Shown: positions 12,130-21,100, numbered from the stretch's first letter. The stretch is 64,000 bases of DNA from Streptomyces sp. WP-1 (GCF_030450125.1 NZ_CP123923.1:1860001-1924000), one strand, 5' to 3'. Notes: generated from the sequence alone by a model not told the origin. Numbers and translations: made by a program.

Positions 12130-12989
12130 ACGCCCACGCTCTCGGGGGCGAGCCGGTCGCGGGCGATGTTGCGTTCCAGCAGCGTGGTGGACGCCTGCAC
12201 CCCGATGCCGCTGGCCGGGTCCACCACGGGCAGCCGGCCGTCGGCGGCCTTCAGCCCGGTGAGCGCCGAGTCCATCGCCTCGTGCGCGGCGAACAGGCAG
12301 GGCGTGCTGTAGATGGCGACGTCCACGCCGAGGTCGGACAGCTCGCCGAGGGAGAGGCGGGGCGACTTGCCGCCGGCGATCTGGTTGAACAGCAGCGGCT
12401 TGGTGCCGACGACCTCCCGGATCCGCTTGATCCACTCGACGCTGCGCACCCCGTCGACCAGCACCACGTCCGCGTCGGTCGCGGCGAGCCGCTCGGCGCG
12501 GTGCAGGATGTCGTGCTCGTCGGTCGCGTCGGTGCGGGCGACGACGACCAGGTCCTTGCGGGTCTCCAGGACCTGGTTCAGCTTCTCCAGGTACTCCTCC
12601 AGCGGCAGCACCTGCTTGCCGTCGGCGTGTCCGCAGCGGCGGGGCCGCTTCTGGTCCTCCAGGATCACGCCGGAGGCACCGATGCGCTCCAGGTGCTCGA
12701 CGACGTGGCAGGCGACCTCGGGATCGACGTACCCGTCGTCGATGTCCACGAGGAGGTGGTGGTGCGGGAAGGCGCCCCGCAGCCGCTGGACGAAGGCCAC
12801 CATGTCGGGCCAGGCGATGAATCCGATGTCCGGCAGGCCGTAGTACGAGGCGGCGAAGCCGAATCCCGAGACGAACATCCCGTCGTAGTGCTTGGCCGCG
12901 ATCGACGCGGAGTACATGTCGTAGACGCCGATCAGCGGTGTGGTCCCGGGCCCGGCGATGCGGTCGCGCAGCTTCTTACCGTGGGTCAA
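12126..12989 (-). CDS. Isocitrate lyase / 2-methylisocitrate lyase family enzyme
   Basis: 287-residue superfamily member. Metal-binding [10 protein letters not shown] lies near residue 85 and [17 protein letters not shown] contains an RRCGH version of the catalytic Cys loop that defines isocitrate and methylisocitrate lyases, so C-C bond cleavage is likely. It is shorter than housekeeping isocitrate lyase and lacks its insertion. The start is set at TTG 12989, which follows AGAAGGAG with a 7-nt spacer; no ATG or GTG fits as well, and the conserved sequence begins at once ([10 protein letters not shown]). Coupled downstream to a small secreted protein. Which acid it cleaves is unknown. Confidence 0.85.
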   Translation of the reverse strand: MTHGKKLRDRIAGPGTTPLIGVYDMYSASIAAKHYDGMFVSGFGFAASYYGLPDIGFIAWPDMVAFVQRLRGAFPHHHLLVDIDDGYVDPEVACHVVEHLERIGASGVILEDQKRPRRCGHADGKQVLPLEEYLEKLNQVLETRKDLVVVARTDATDEHDILHRAERLAATDADVVLVDGVRSVEWIKRIREVVGTKPLLFNQIAGGKSPRLSLGELSDLGVDVAIYSTPCLFAAHEAMDSALTGLKAADGRLPVVDPASGIGVQASTTLLERNIARDRLAPESVGV

Positions 12990-13143
12990 GGTCCGGCTCC
13001 TTCTGTGGGTACGGCACGGCGGCGAGGGCCGCAGCACCTCAGTGCCCTTTACCAATCCAAGAGCATCTCTAGGTACTCACATTGTCTTGCCATGACGCCA
13101 GCTTTACTCACTGGAATGGCGCAATCCGTTCACCGCAGAAACG

Positions 13144-13377
13144 TCACTTGAGGAGCCGATCCGCCCAACCGATGCCGCCGTCCAGGTGAGCGAGAAAGTC
13201 CGGATCCCTACAGGCGCAGGGGCGCGCCCGAGCCCGGCGCGGAAGACCCGGCGGGTGGTCCGGGCGGGCGTCGGAGTCGTACCGCTCGTCGGCGCGTTCC
13301 CGCACGGCGGGCAGGTGCCGGATCGCGGGGTGGCGCGGGTCCGCGACCGGGGGGGCGGGAGCCTGCGGTGACCTCAT
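13144..13377 (-). CDS. Possible small protein, 77 residues
   Basis: Open frame with strong G/C third-position bias, beginning ATG at 13377. It is Pro/Arg-rich, with a C-terminal segment CRDPDFLAHLDGGIGWADRLLK that looks protein-like. No recognised domain, no obvious ribosome site, and the start codon lies inside a palindrome. The opposite strand also has an open frame here, so this remains doubtful. If not real, the 490 bp between the lyase and VOC genes are non-coding apart from the palindrome. Confidence 0.35.
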   Translation of the reverse strand: MRSPQAPAPPVADPRHPAIRHLPAVRERADERYDSDARPDHPPGLPRRARARPCACRDPDFLAHLDGGIGWADRLLK

Positions 13378-13394
13378 GACGTGGGTCTACGTCA
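13377..13394. promoter_or_regulatory. Palindrome TGACGT-N6-ACGTCA
   Basis: Perfect 6-bp inverted repeat with a 6-nt spacer, 86 bp upstream of the VOC gene start, in a divergent intergenic region. Size and spacing suit a dimeric repressor (GntR, MarR or TetR type). No cognate regulator is encoded nearby. Confidence 0.45.
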
Positions 13395-13479
13395 ACTGGC
13401 CCGCACGGTGCGGTCGATGAGGGCCGGCCCCGCGTGACGGCCTTGAACGGGGCGGCCGTTGACCGTAGCCTCCCACCGG

Positions 13480-14112
13480 GTGAACGCCATTCCCGCGCAT
13501 CTGGACCATCTTGTCCTCGCCACCCCCGATCTGGCCGCGTCCGTCGCCGAGTTCGCGCGGCGCACCGGGGTGACCCCGGCGCCCGGCGGCGCGCACCTCG
13601 GCCACGGCACCCGGAACCATCTGGTGGGGCTCGGCGGCCGGGCCTATCTGGAGATCGTCGGCCCGGACCCGGAGCAGCCGGCGCCGGCCGGTGAACGGCC
13701 TTTCGGTGTGGACCAGTTGGCCGGGCCGTGCGTGCTGACCTGGGCGATCAGCCCGCCGGACCTGGACCGGACGATCGCGGCGGCCCGCGCGCGGGGCTAC
13801 GACCCGGGGCCCGCGCACCCGATGAGCCGCCGCACCCCGGACGGGGGCCTGCTGCGGTGGCGCCTGACCGGCGGCGAGGACGCGCATCCCTCGGGCCTGG
13901 TGCCGTTCCTGATCGACTGGGGCGACTCGCGCCACCCCGCCGATTCGGGCCTGCCGGTCACCCCGCTGCTCAAGGTGTCCGCGACCGTGCCGGGACCGGA
14001 GGAGGTGCGCGGCCCGCTGGCGGCCCTGGGCACCGGGCTCGACCTGGCCGAGGGGCCCCTGGCGCTCCGCTTCACCGTGGACACGCCCCGGGGACCGGTC
14101 ACGTTCGGCTGA
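13480..14112 (+). CDS. VOC (glyoxalase-fold) domain protein
   Basis: About 210 residues of the vicinal-oxygen-chelate superfamily, glyoxalase-like domain subtype. The N-terminal module begins with HLDHLVLATPDLAASVAEF and the second half contains PFLIDWGDSRHP, a motif typical of this actinobacterial group. A metal-binding His is plausible in LDHLV. No function is assigned to close relatives. GTG at 13480 is chosen over TTG at 13459 because the conserved sequence starts about 6 residues later; the ribosome site is weak for both. Convergent with the BrkB gene. Confidence 0.8.
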   Translation: MNAIPAHLDHLVLATPDLAASVAEFARRTGVTPAPGGAHLGHGTRNHLVGLGGRAYLEIVGPDPEQPAPAGERPFGVDQLAGPCVLTWAISPPDLDRTIAAARARGYDPGPAHPMSRRTPDGGLLRWRLTGGEDAHPSGLVPFLIDWGDSRHPADSGLPVTPLLKVSATVPGPEEVRGPLAALGTGLDLAEGPLALRFTVDTPRGPVTFG

Positions 14113-14151
14113 AGGACGGCGGCCGTCGCGGCGGCCGGCGGCCCTCCCGGT

Positions 14152-15471
14152 TCACCACTGCCGGTAAGGGTTCTCGCCGCTTCCGTCGCCGGGGATGCGG
14201 GGGCCGCCGCCGCTGCCCGGGAACTGCGGGCCGCCCCCGTCGGCCTGCGGGCCGGTGCCGTTCACCTGCGGGCCGGTGCCGTTCACCTGCGGGCCGTCGG
14301 TCTGCTCGCCGTCCCCCTTCTCCCCCTTGGGCGTCACCCGTCGGTGCGTCCCGTGGCCGCCCCACGCGGGCCCCCGCAGCCGTGAGGTGACGTCCTCCGG
14401 CGGCAGGAAGCGCGACCAGCGCTCGGGGAACTCGGACGGCATGTCCGGGTCGTCGGGGTCGTCCTGGAGGTTCTCCCGCGCCCCCGTGGCCCGGGCGACG
14501 TACTCGGCGACCTGCGCGTGCCGCACCCGCTCGTTGGCCTCGCGGGCGGCGGCCGTCGCGGCGGCCGGCCAGACCCGGTCGATCGCGGCGTTGACCGCCG
14601 CGCCGACCAGGACGGCGAAGGCGGACACCCCGATCCACAGCATGACGGCGACGGACGCGGCGAGGGAGCCGTAGATCGTGGCGCCCTCGATGGTGTGCAC
14701 GAGGTAGATGCGCAGCAGGAAGCTGCCGAAGACCCACATCGCGAGGGCCACCAGCGCGCCGGGCACGTCCTCGATCCAGGGCGAGCGCACCGGCACGGAC
14801 ACGTGGTAGAGCGTGGTCAGGAAGACGACGGACAGGACGATGACGACCGGCCAGTACAGGACCTGTACGACCGTCTCCGACCAGGGCACCACCCGTACCA
14901 CCGCGTCCGGTCCCGCGACCATCAGCGGCAGCGCCACCGAGCCGATCAGCAGGGCCACGATGAACAGCACGAAGGACATGATCCGGGTGCGCACGATGCC
15001 CCGGACGCCGTCGAGGCCGTACATGACCGTGATGGTGTCGATGAAGACGTTCACCGCGCGGGACCCCGACCACAGGGCGAACAGGAAGCCGAGCGAGATG
15101 ACATCGGGCCGGCCGCCCTTGATGACGTCGTGCAGGATCGGTTCGGTGATCTCCTTGACGCCCTTGTCGGACAGGACGGTCCGGGAGGCGTCGAGGAGAT
15201 TGGTCTCCAGGCTGCGGATGGTGTGCGCGCCGGTCCAGGTGTCGACGTAGGCGAGCAGCCCGATGAGGCAGAGCAGCAGCGGGGGCACCGACAGCAGGGT
15301 GAAGAACGCGGCCTCGGCGGCGAGGCCGAGGATGCGGTACTCCATGCAGGAGTTGACGGTGTCCTTGAGCAGCAGCCAGGCGGTCCTGCGCTTGGACACG
15401 TTCCGGTAGAGAGCGCGGGCCCGGTGGAGCCGTCCGACCGGCCGTTCGGGGGAATCACTTGCTGGCTGCAC
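14152..15471 (-). CDS. YihY/virulence factor BrkB family membrane protein
   Basis: 439-residue integral membrane protein with about six hydrophobic segments between residues 55 and 300, including AAFFTLLSVPPLLLCLIGLL and the family motif RTRIMSFVLF. The C-terminal 110 residues are hydrophilic and Gly/Pro/Gln-rich, ending in 21-bp repeats that encode GPQVNGT blocks. BrkB proteins were once called ribonuclease BN; that activity belongs to another protein, and their role is unclear (possibly transport or envelope). GTG at 15471 is the likely start. Confidence 0.88.
   Translation of the reverse strand: MQPASDSPERPVGRLHRARALYRNVSKRRTAWLLLKDTVNSCMEYRILGLAAEAAFFTLLSVPPLLLCLIGLLAYVDTWTGAHTIRSLETNLLDASRTVLSDKGVKEITEPILHDVIKGGRPDVISLGFLFALWSGSRAVNVFIDTITVMYGLDGVRGIVRTRIMSFVLFIVALLIGSVALPLMVAGPDAVVRVVPWSETVVQVLYWPVVIVLSVVFLTTLYHVSVPVRSPWIEDVPGALVALAMWVFGSFLLRIYLVHTIEGATIYGSLAASVAVMLWIGVSAFAVLVGAAVNAAIDRVWPAAATAAAREANERVRHAQVAEYVARATGARENLQDDPDDPDMPSEFPERWSRFLPPEDVTSRLRGPAWGGHGTHRRVTPKGEKGDGEQTDGPQVNGTGPQVNGTGPQADGGGPQFPGSGGGPRIPGDGSGENPYRQW
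14244..14296. repeat. 21-bp in-frame tandem repeat in brkB C-terminal tail
   Basis: CCTGCGGGCCGGTGCCGTTC(A) occurs at 14244-14264 and 14265-14285, with a partial third copy to 14296. On the coding (minus) strand it encodes a seven-residue Gly-Pro-Gln-Val-Asn-Gly-Thr unit. Copy-number change would lengthen the tail without shifting frame. Confidence 0.85.
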
Positions 15472-15635
15472 GACCCAAAGGTATCCGCAGCGAGCGCCCC
15501 CGCTCACCTCGCGGGGCGTTCCGGCGGGCGCCCGCGCACGACCCGCACCCGGCTGTCCCGTTTCCTCCCGCCGCCCGGCCGCCCCGTGTCATCCTGGATG
15601 CTCGCACCGCCGCCGTTCCGGGTAGGTTCGCCCTC

Positions 15636-17273
15636 ATGGCAGGCTTCTCCACCCACACCGTGACGAACCAGCCGCCCCCGCTGGCCGGCTACGACCTCTT
15701 CGCCGCCGACCGCGCGCTCGTGGACGCCGTCGAGCGGCACACCCCCGGCGAACTGCTCGACGAGGTGCGCACGGAGCTGTCCGCGCTGGGGCGGGCCGGG
15801 GGTTCGGCGCAGCTCCAGGAGTGGGGCAGACAGGCGGACGAGCAGCCGCCCCGGCTGCGCACCCACGACCGGTACGGCCACCGGATCGACGAGGTGGAGT
15901 TCCACCCGGCCTGGCACCGGCTGCTCGGCAAGGGCGTCTCGGCCGGGCTGACCGGCGCCTGGGCCCGGCCGGCCGGGCATGTGCGCAGGGCGGCCGGGTT
16001 CCTGCTGTGGACCCAGGTCGAGGCGGGCACCTGCTGCCCGCTGTCCATGACCCACGCGGCCGTGCCCGCGCTGCGCGCCGATCCCGCGCTCGCCGCGCTC
16101 TGGGAGCCGCGGGTGACCTCCACGGTGTACGACCCCGAGCTGCGGCCCGCCGCGCGCAAGCCCGGCGCGCTCTTCGGGATGGGCCTGACCGAGAAGCAGG
16201 GCGGCAGCGATCTGCGCGCCAACAGCACGCGGGCCCGTCCGCTCGCGGAGGAGGGCGCCTACGCGCTCACCGGGCACAAGTGGTTCTGCTCCGCCCCGAT
16301 GTCGGACGCCTTCCTGGTGCTGGCGCAGGCGCCCGGGGGCCTGACCTGCTTCCTGGTGCCGCGCGTCCTGGACGACGGCACGCGCAATGTCTTCCTGCTC
16401 CAGCGGCTCAAGGACAAGCTGGGCAACCGGTCCAACGCCTGCGCCGAGGTCGAGTTCGACGGCACCTGGGCGCGCCGGGTCGGCGAGGAGGGGCACGGGG
16501 TGCGGACCGTCATCGGGATGGTCGCGGCGAGCCGCCTCGACTGCGCGCTCGGCTCGGCGGGCCTGATGCGGCAGGCGGTGGCGCAGGCGGCGCACCACTG
16601 CGCGTACCGGGAGGCGTTCGGGGGGCGGCTGCTGGACAAGCCGCTGATGCGCAATGTGCTCGCGGACCTCGCGCTGGAGTCGGAGGCGGCGACCGCGTTG
16701 GGGCTGCGGCTCGCGGCGGCGTACGACGACGGGAGCGAGCGGGAGCGCGCCTTCCTGCGGCTCGCGGTGCCGGTCGCCAAGTACTGGATCACCAAGCGGT
16801 GCGCGCCCGTTGTGGTCGAGGCCGCCGAGTGCCTGGGCGGCAACGGGTATGTGGAGGAGTCGGGGATGCCCCGGCTGGTGCGCGAGTCGCCGCTCAACTC
16901 CGTGTGGGAGGGCGCCGGGAACGTGCAGGCGCTCGATGTGCTGCGGGCGCTCCAGCGGGAGCCGGACGCCCTGGACGCGTGTCTGACGGAGATCGGGCGG
17001 GCGCACGGCGCCGACCACCGGCTGGATGGGGCGGTGAAGGACCTCTTCACCGAACTCGCCGACCTGGCGGGCGCGGAGGGCCGGGCGCGGCGGCTGGTGG
17101 AGCGGCTCGCGGTGGTGCTCCAGGGCTCGCTGCTGGTGCGGCACGCGCCGCCGGCGGTCGCGGACGCCTTCTGCGCCTCCCGGCTCGGCGGCGACCACGG
17201 CGGGACGTTCGGCACGCTGCCGGGGGGTCTGGACCTGGTGCCGGTGGTGGAGCGCGCGCGGCCGGTCCGCTGA
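15636..17273 (+). CDS. Acyl-CoA dehydrogenase family protein, AidB-like
   Basis: 545-residue flavoprotein of the AidB branch of acyl-CoA dehydrogenases, matching AidB (about 540) and longer than ordinary ACADs (about 380). Features: an N-terminal extension (PPPLAGYDLFAADRAL), the CPLSMTHAAVPAL helix, GMGLTEKQGGSDLRAN (FAD/substrate strand), RLKDKLGNRSNACAEVEF, and ECLGGNGYVEESGMPRLVRESPLNSVWEGAGNVQALDVLR. E. coli AidB binds DNA and belongs to the adaptive response to alkylation; whether this one does so is inference. ATG at 15636 begins 34 nt after a run of promoter-like sequence. Monocistronic, with a strong hairpin downstream. Confidence 0.88.
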   Translation: MAGFSTHTVTNQPPPLAGYDLFAADRALVDAVERHTPGELLDEVRTELSALGRAGGSAQLQEWGRQADEQPPRLRTHDRYGHRIDEVEFHPAWHRLLGKGVSAGLTGAWARPAGHVRRAAGFLLWTQVEAGTCCPLSMTHAAVPALRADPALAALWEPRVTSTVYDPELRPAARKPGALFGMGLTEKQGGSDLRANSTRARPLAEEGAYALTGHKWFCSAPMSDAFLVLAQAPGGLTCFLVPRVLDDGTRNVFLLQRLKDKLGNRSNACAEVEFDGTWARRVGEEGHGVRTVIGMVAASRLDCALGSAGLMRQAVAQAAHHCAYREAFGGRLLDKPLMRNVLADLALESEAATALGLRLAAAYDDGSERERAFLRLAVPVAKYWITKRCAPVVVEAAECLGGNGYVEESGMPRLVRESPLNSVWEGAGNVQALDVLRALQREPDALDACLTEIGRAHGADHRLDGAVKDLFTELADLAGAEGRARRLVERLAVVLQGSLLVRHAPPAVADAFCASRLGGDHGGTFGTLPGGLDLVPVVERARPVR

Positions 17274-17330
17274 ACCGCCTTGCCGTGCAAGGGAGTCGGG
17301 CGCCCTGGCCGAAAACCGCCGGTGCGGGCC

Positions 17331-17364
17331 GGGGGTGGTGCTGCGCCGACACGGCACCACCCCC
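17331..17364 (+). terminator. Strong hairpin terminator after aidB-like gene
   Basis: GGGGGTGGTG / CACCACCCCC, a perfect 10-bp stem extendable by three further pairs, 58 nt after the stop. It occupies part of the 325-bp gap before the GAF regulator; the rest of that gap holds the GTTGCA repeats and a likely promoter. Confidence 0.7.
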
Positions 17365-17446
17365 GCCACCCGGGCACGTTGCGGCCCGTGGACGCCACGC
17401 GGGGCGTCCTGGTCAAGTCTCGGCCGGGATCGGACGGTTCACCAGG

Positions 17447-17464
17447 GTTGCAGGGGGTTGCAAC
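17447..17464. promoter_or_regulatory. GTTGCA direct/inverted repeats upstream of GAF regulator
   Basis: GTTGCA at 17447-17452 is repeated at 17457-17462, exactly one helical turn apart. The second copy extends to the palindrome GTTGCAAC (17457-17464). Located 135 nt upstream of the GAF regulator start, it may be its own operator or an activator site; this is inference. Confidence 0.4.
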
Positions 17465-17598
17465 TTGTCGGTGCGCATGCGCGGAGTCTGTGCCTCCGGC
17501 CTGTCCGGCCCGGCAGTATGTGAGGGACGACCGGCCGGAAAGCGCCGTCCGGACGGCCGGCCGATTGAGTACGACCCCCCGCTCCGGGAGGAGAACCC

Positions 17599-18909
17599 GT
17601 GGTGAACCCGCCGATGAACGTGGCGCGCCTGGCCGCCGTGGACGCGGCGCGGGCGGCGCGGATGCTGAGCGACGTGCGCGAGGCCGCGCTCGCCGGGCAG
17701 CGCGTGCCGCTCGCGCCGCGGCCGGTGATCGAGCAGTCCTGGGGGCGGATGCTGCGCAGCGGCGTCGACCCGGACCGCGGCTCCGGATCGGTCCCGCTGC
17801 CCCCGGACGAGGTGCGCAGGCGGCGGGAGGAGTCACCGCTGCGGCATGTGCTGCCGGTGCTGCGCGAGGGGCTGCTTTCGGTCGCGGACGTCGCCCAGCA
17901 CATCATGGTCGTCGCCGACGCGGACGGGCGGGTGCTGTGGCGCGAGGGGTCCCCGGCGGTGCTGCGCAAGGCGGACGGGCTCGGCTTTGAACCGGGCGCG
18001 GACTGGCGGGAGGACGTCGTCGGCACCAACGGGGTGGGCACCCCCGCGGTCGTACGGCGGCCGGTGCAGGTGTTCGCCGCCGAGCACTTCGTACGGTCGC
18101 ACACCTCGTGGACGTGCACGGGGGCGCCGATCACGGATCCGCGGGACGGCCGGCTGCTCGGAGTGGTGGATGTGAGCGGCCCGCTGGAGACCATGCATCC
18201 GGCGACCCTCTCCTGGGTGGACGCGGTGGCGAAGCTCGCGGAGGCGCGGCTGCGGGAGTTGCATCTGGGCTCGCTGGAGCGGCTGCGGGCGGTCGCGGCG
18301 CCGGTGCTGGCCCGGCTGGACGGGCGGGCGCTGGTGGTGGACCGGGACGGCTGGGCGGCGGCGGTGACCGGGATGCCGTATCTGCGGCGGGTGACGCTGC
18401 CCAAGTCGCTGGTGCCGGGCCGCCGGTGGCTGCCCTCGCTCGGCTGGTGCGCGGCGGAACCGCTCGGCGAGGGCTGGCTGCTGCGCGCCGACGAGGAGCC
18501 GGGCACGGCGGCCGCCTCCCGTGTCGTACTGGACCTGTCCCGGCCGGAGCGCGCCGCGGTGACCGTGTCGGCGCCCGGCTCGGCGGGCGCCTGGTCGCGG
18601 GAACTGAGCCCGCGCCACGCCGAGTTGCTGTTCCTGCTGACCGAACACCCGGGCGGACGGGGGGCGGCGGAGCTGGCCGGTGACCTCTTCCACGACCCGT
18701 CACGTACGGTGACGGTGCGGGCGGAGATGTCGCGGATCCGGCGCTATCTCGGGGGACTTCTCCAGCATCGGCCGTATCGTTTCTCTGATGCGGCCGACGT
18801 CGAGGTCGTCCTTCCCGAGAACCCCCGTGACCTGCTGCCCCGTTCCACGGCGGCGGTGGTGGCGCACCGGCGGACGGCCCCGCCGGCGGAGCGGCCCCGG
18901 CCCGCGTGA
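17599..18909 (+). CDS. GAF domain-containing transcriptional regulator
   Basis: 436-residue regulator with an N-terminal helical region, a GAF sensor domain at about residues 75-200 (VADVAQHIMVVADADGRVLWREGS ... GVVDVSGP) and a C-terminal winged-helix-like region near residues 330-400 (LSPRHAELLFLLTEHPGGRGAAELAGDLF). The GAF signature DVVGTNGVGTP is that of AcoR/ExaR-type activators, but the sigma54 AAA+ module is missing, as in actinobacterial relatives usually found next to alcohol or aldehyde dehydrogenase genes; no such neighbour is here. Two GTG starts (17599, 17602) follow GGGAGGAG. Confidence 0.8.
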   Translation: MVNPPMNVARLAAVDAARAARMLSDVREAALAGQRVPLAPRPVIEQSWGRMLRSGVDPDRGSGSVPLPPDEVRRRREESPLRHVLPVLREGLLSVADVAQHIMVVADADGRVLWREGSPAVLRKADGLGFEPGADWREDVVGTNGVGTPAVVRRPVQVFAAEHFVRSHTSWTCTGAPITDPRDGRLLGVVDVSGPLETMHPATLSWVDAVAKLAEARLRELHLGSLERLRAVAAPVLARLDGRALVVDRDGWAAAVTGMPYLRRVTLPKSLVPGRRWLPSLGWCAAEPLGEGWLLRADEEPGTAAASRVVLDLSRPERAAVTVSAPGSAGAWSRELSPRHAELLFLLTEHPGGRGAAELAGDLFHDPSRTVTVRAEMSRIRRYLGGLLQHRPYRFSDAADVEVVLPENPRDLLPRSTAAVVAHRRTAPPAERPRPA

Positions 18910-19111
18910 CGGCGGGGGCACGGCGCTTCCGGCGTGACTTCCGGGTATTTGCGGGGTCTTCGCCCTGCGCGGACCGTTACTGCCGTAGCATCCCCTACGG
19001 GCCCGGCCGCGGTGTCAACGCAACGACCGGCGGGCGCAGTTGACCCGCCTCGGCCGGGGGGCCGGGGCGACGGCGCGCGCCGGAGCGCAAGGGCCCTGAA
19101 GAGGGGACGAC

Positions 19112-20446
19112 ATGAAGCAACGCGGCAGACATCGTCGGCGCAGGCGGGGCGCGGCCCTGCGCGCCGCACTGACCGGGACCGCACTGGCCCTGACCGCGGC
19201 CGCCACCCTGATCAGCACGTCCCAGGCGCAGGTCACCGAGCGCCCCGGCGCGCTCAAGCCGCTCACCGCCCCTACGGACACCAAGCTGCTGCGGCTGCGC
19301 GAGCACCTGGTGCCCGCCCGCACCCTGGACACCCTGGCCGCCTCGATGGGCCGGCCGGTCGGCGTGGACGCCGTGCTCCGGGGCGCGGACCGCACCCTGC
19401 GCGAGGGATCCGGCTGCGACGGCACCGACCGCGCCTCTCTGCCGGTCGCGCCCGCCCCGAGCCGCGCCTACTGCTGGGACCCGGCCGACACCGGTGCCAC
19501 GGGCTGGCGGCCGGCCTCGGTGACCGCGCCCGGGGACACCGGCGGGGAGGGGGCGCGGGGCACCCACCGGGTCCTGCTCAGCGGCTGGACCCACAGCACC
19601 CGCACCGGCCCGGACGCCGAGCGCGGTCTCGCCCGGGTCGCCGTCGTGGACGCCGACGATCCGGACCGCCTCGCCTACCGCTGGGTGCTGCTGGTGGTGC
19701 CGGTGGACGGCGGCCGCGACTACCGGGGCCTGGGCTCCCGGGTCTCCTCCATGGTCTGGTACCAGGACAAGCTGCTGGTCACCGCCCGCCGGGGCGGCTC
19801 CGCCGTCCTCTATGTGTACGACCTCGACCGGATCCAGCGCGCCACGGTCGACGGGCCCGCGATCGGCCGGGTGCGCGGCGGCTGGTCCGCCGACGGGTAC
19901 GGGTATGTGATGCCCGCGGTCGGCAGCTACAGCTATACGGCGGGCCGCTGCTCCGCCACCGGCGCGCCCTGTCCGAGCGCGCTCGCCCTGGACGCGGGCA
20001 CGGCACCGGCCGGCCTGGTCGCCGCGGAGTGGACCTCGCCCGGCGGGGAGCGCCCGGCCCGGCTGTGGCGGTACGCGTTCAGCACGGACCCGCGCCGCGC
20101 GGGGCTGCTCGCCGCGAACGCCGAGGGCCGGGTGGACGCGGTGGAGGAGTACCGGACCAGGGTGACCGGGATCCGGGGCGTGCTCGCGTACCGGGAGCCC
20201 GGCGCCCCGCGCACGTCCTGGTATGTGGGACGGCTGCCCGGTTCGCAGGACGGGCACGGGGGGCTGTGGCGGCAGGACACCCGGGGCGCGAAGGCGGCCC
20301 GGTGCGGCGCGGACGCCACCCACCGCTGCTGGGCCGAGTCCCCGGGCTCACTGTCGTACGGGCGTGCGACCGGTGAGGTGTGGTCCCTGTCCGACCGGAT
20401 GCTGTTCGCGGTGCCGCTGGCGGAACTGGACCGGTCGCTGGGCTGA
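19112..20446 (+). CDS. Secreted protein, unknown function
   Basis: 444 residues with an Arg-rich N terminus (MKQRGRHRRRRRGA) followed by a hydrophobic core and AQA-type cleavage near residue 40, a typical Sec or Tat export signal. The mature protein has Cys residues that could form disulfides (SGCDG, AYCWD, GRCS, APCPS, ARCGADATHRCW) and a repetitive beta-strand pattern (RLWRYAFS, SWYVGRL) suggestive of a propeller. No catalytic motif recognised. Ribosome site GAAGAGGGG precedes the ATG. Probably an extracellular conserved actinobacterial protein. Confidence 0.8.
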   Translation: MKQRGRHRRRRRGAALRAALTGTALALTAAATLISTSQAQVTERPGALKPLTAPTDTKLLRLREHLVPARTLDTLAASMGRPVGVDAVLRGADRTLREGSGCDGTDRASLPVAPAPSRAYCWDPADTGATGWRPASVTAPGDTGGEGARGTHRVLLSGWTHSTRTGPDAERGLARVAVVDADDPDRLAYRWVLLVVPVDGGRDYRGLGSRVSSMVWYQDKLLVTARRGGSAVLYVYDLDRIQRATVDGPAIGRVRGGWSADGYGYVMPAVGSYSYTAGRCSATGAPCPSALALDAGTAPAGLVAAEWTSPGGERPARLWRYAFSTDPRRAGLLAANAEGRVDAVEEYRTRVTGIRGVLAYREPGAPRTSWYVGRLPGSQDGHGGLWRQDTRGAKAARCGADATHRCWAESPGSLSYGRATGEVWSLSDRMLFAVPLAELDRSLG

Positions 20447-20527
20447 CCCGCCGGGCCCGTTCCCGGTCCGGCCGCGCACGAAGGGGTCGATCGACAGACA
20501 CCGGGACGGGATGATTCCCTGGCCCGC

Positions 20528-21100
20528 ATGAGCAGCGTCCCTGTCACCACCTGGTACCTGGAGCAGACGTCCCCGGCCGATCTGCTGCCCGCCGCCGCGC
20601 CCGACGGCGAGGTGCGGATCGTCCGGGCCGAGGTGCCCTCCCCCGAGTTCAACCGGTTCCTGTACACGGCCGTCGGCGGGGACATCCGCTGGACCGACCG
20701 GCTCGGCTGGCCGTACGCGCGCTGGCAGGAGCTGCTGGAGAGGCCCGGCGTCGAGACCTGGGTGGCGTACGACCGCGGCACCCCGGCCGGCTTCCTGGAG
20801 CTGGAGGCGCAGGACGACGGCGCCGTGGAGATCCTCTACTTCGGGCTGCTGCCCGCCTTCCGCGGCCGTGGCATCGGCGGGCACCTGCTGGCGCGGGGCA
20901 CCGCGCGCGCCTGGGACCTCGCCGAGCGCCGGCCGGGGCTCGCGCCGACGAAGCGGGTATGGGTGCACACATGCGACAAGGACGGCGAGTTCGCCATGGC
21001 CAACTACCAGCGGCGCGGCTTCAAGCTGTACGACACCCGGGTCGAGCTGGAGCCGGACGTGTCGAACCCGGGTCCGTGGCCGGGCGCATACCCTGCCTGA
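20528..21100 (+). CDS. GNAT family N-acetyltransferase
   Basis: 190 residues with the acetyl-CoA pyrophosphate-binding motif A, FRGRGIGGHLLARGTARA, near residue 115, preceded by the beta-4 strand VEILYFGLLPAF, and a C-terminal NYQRRGFKLYDT motif B. The N-terminal half (TTWYLEQTSP, WPYARWQELL) is characteristic of a little-studied actinobacterial subgroup. Acceptor unknown. It ends just before the terminator that separates it from the sulfur operon. Confidence 0.88.
   Translation: MSSVPVTTWYLEQTSPADLLPAAAPDGEVRIVRAEVPSPEFNRFLYTAVGGDIRWTDRLGWPYARWQELLERPGVETWVAYDRGTPAGFLELEAQDDGAVEILYFGLLPAFRGRGIGGHLLARGTARAWDLAERRPGLAPTKRVWVHTCDKDGEFAMANYQRRGFKLYDTRVELEPDVSNPGPWPGAYPA

Noticed and set aside
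13186..13371. Plus-strand 61-codon frame overlapping the possible 77-residue protein
   Set aside because: Weaker third-position bias than the minus-strand frame and no start signals.
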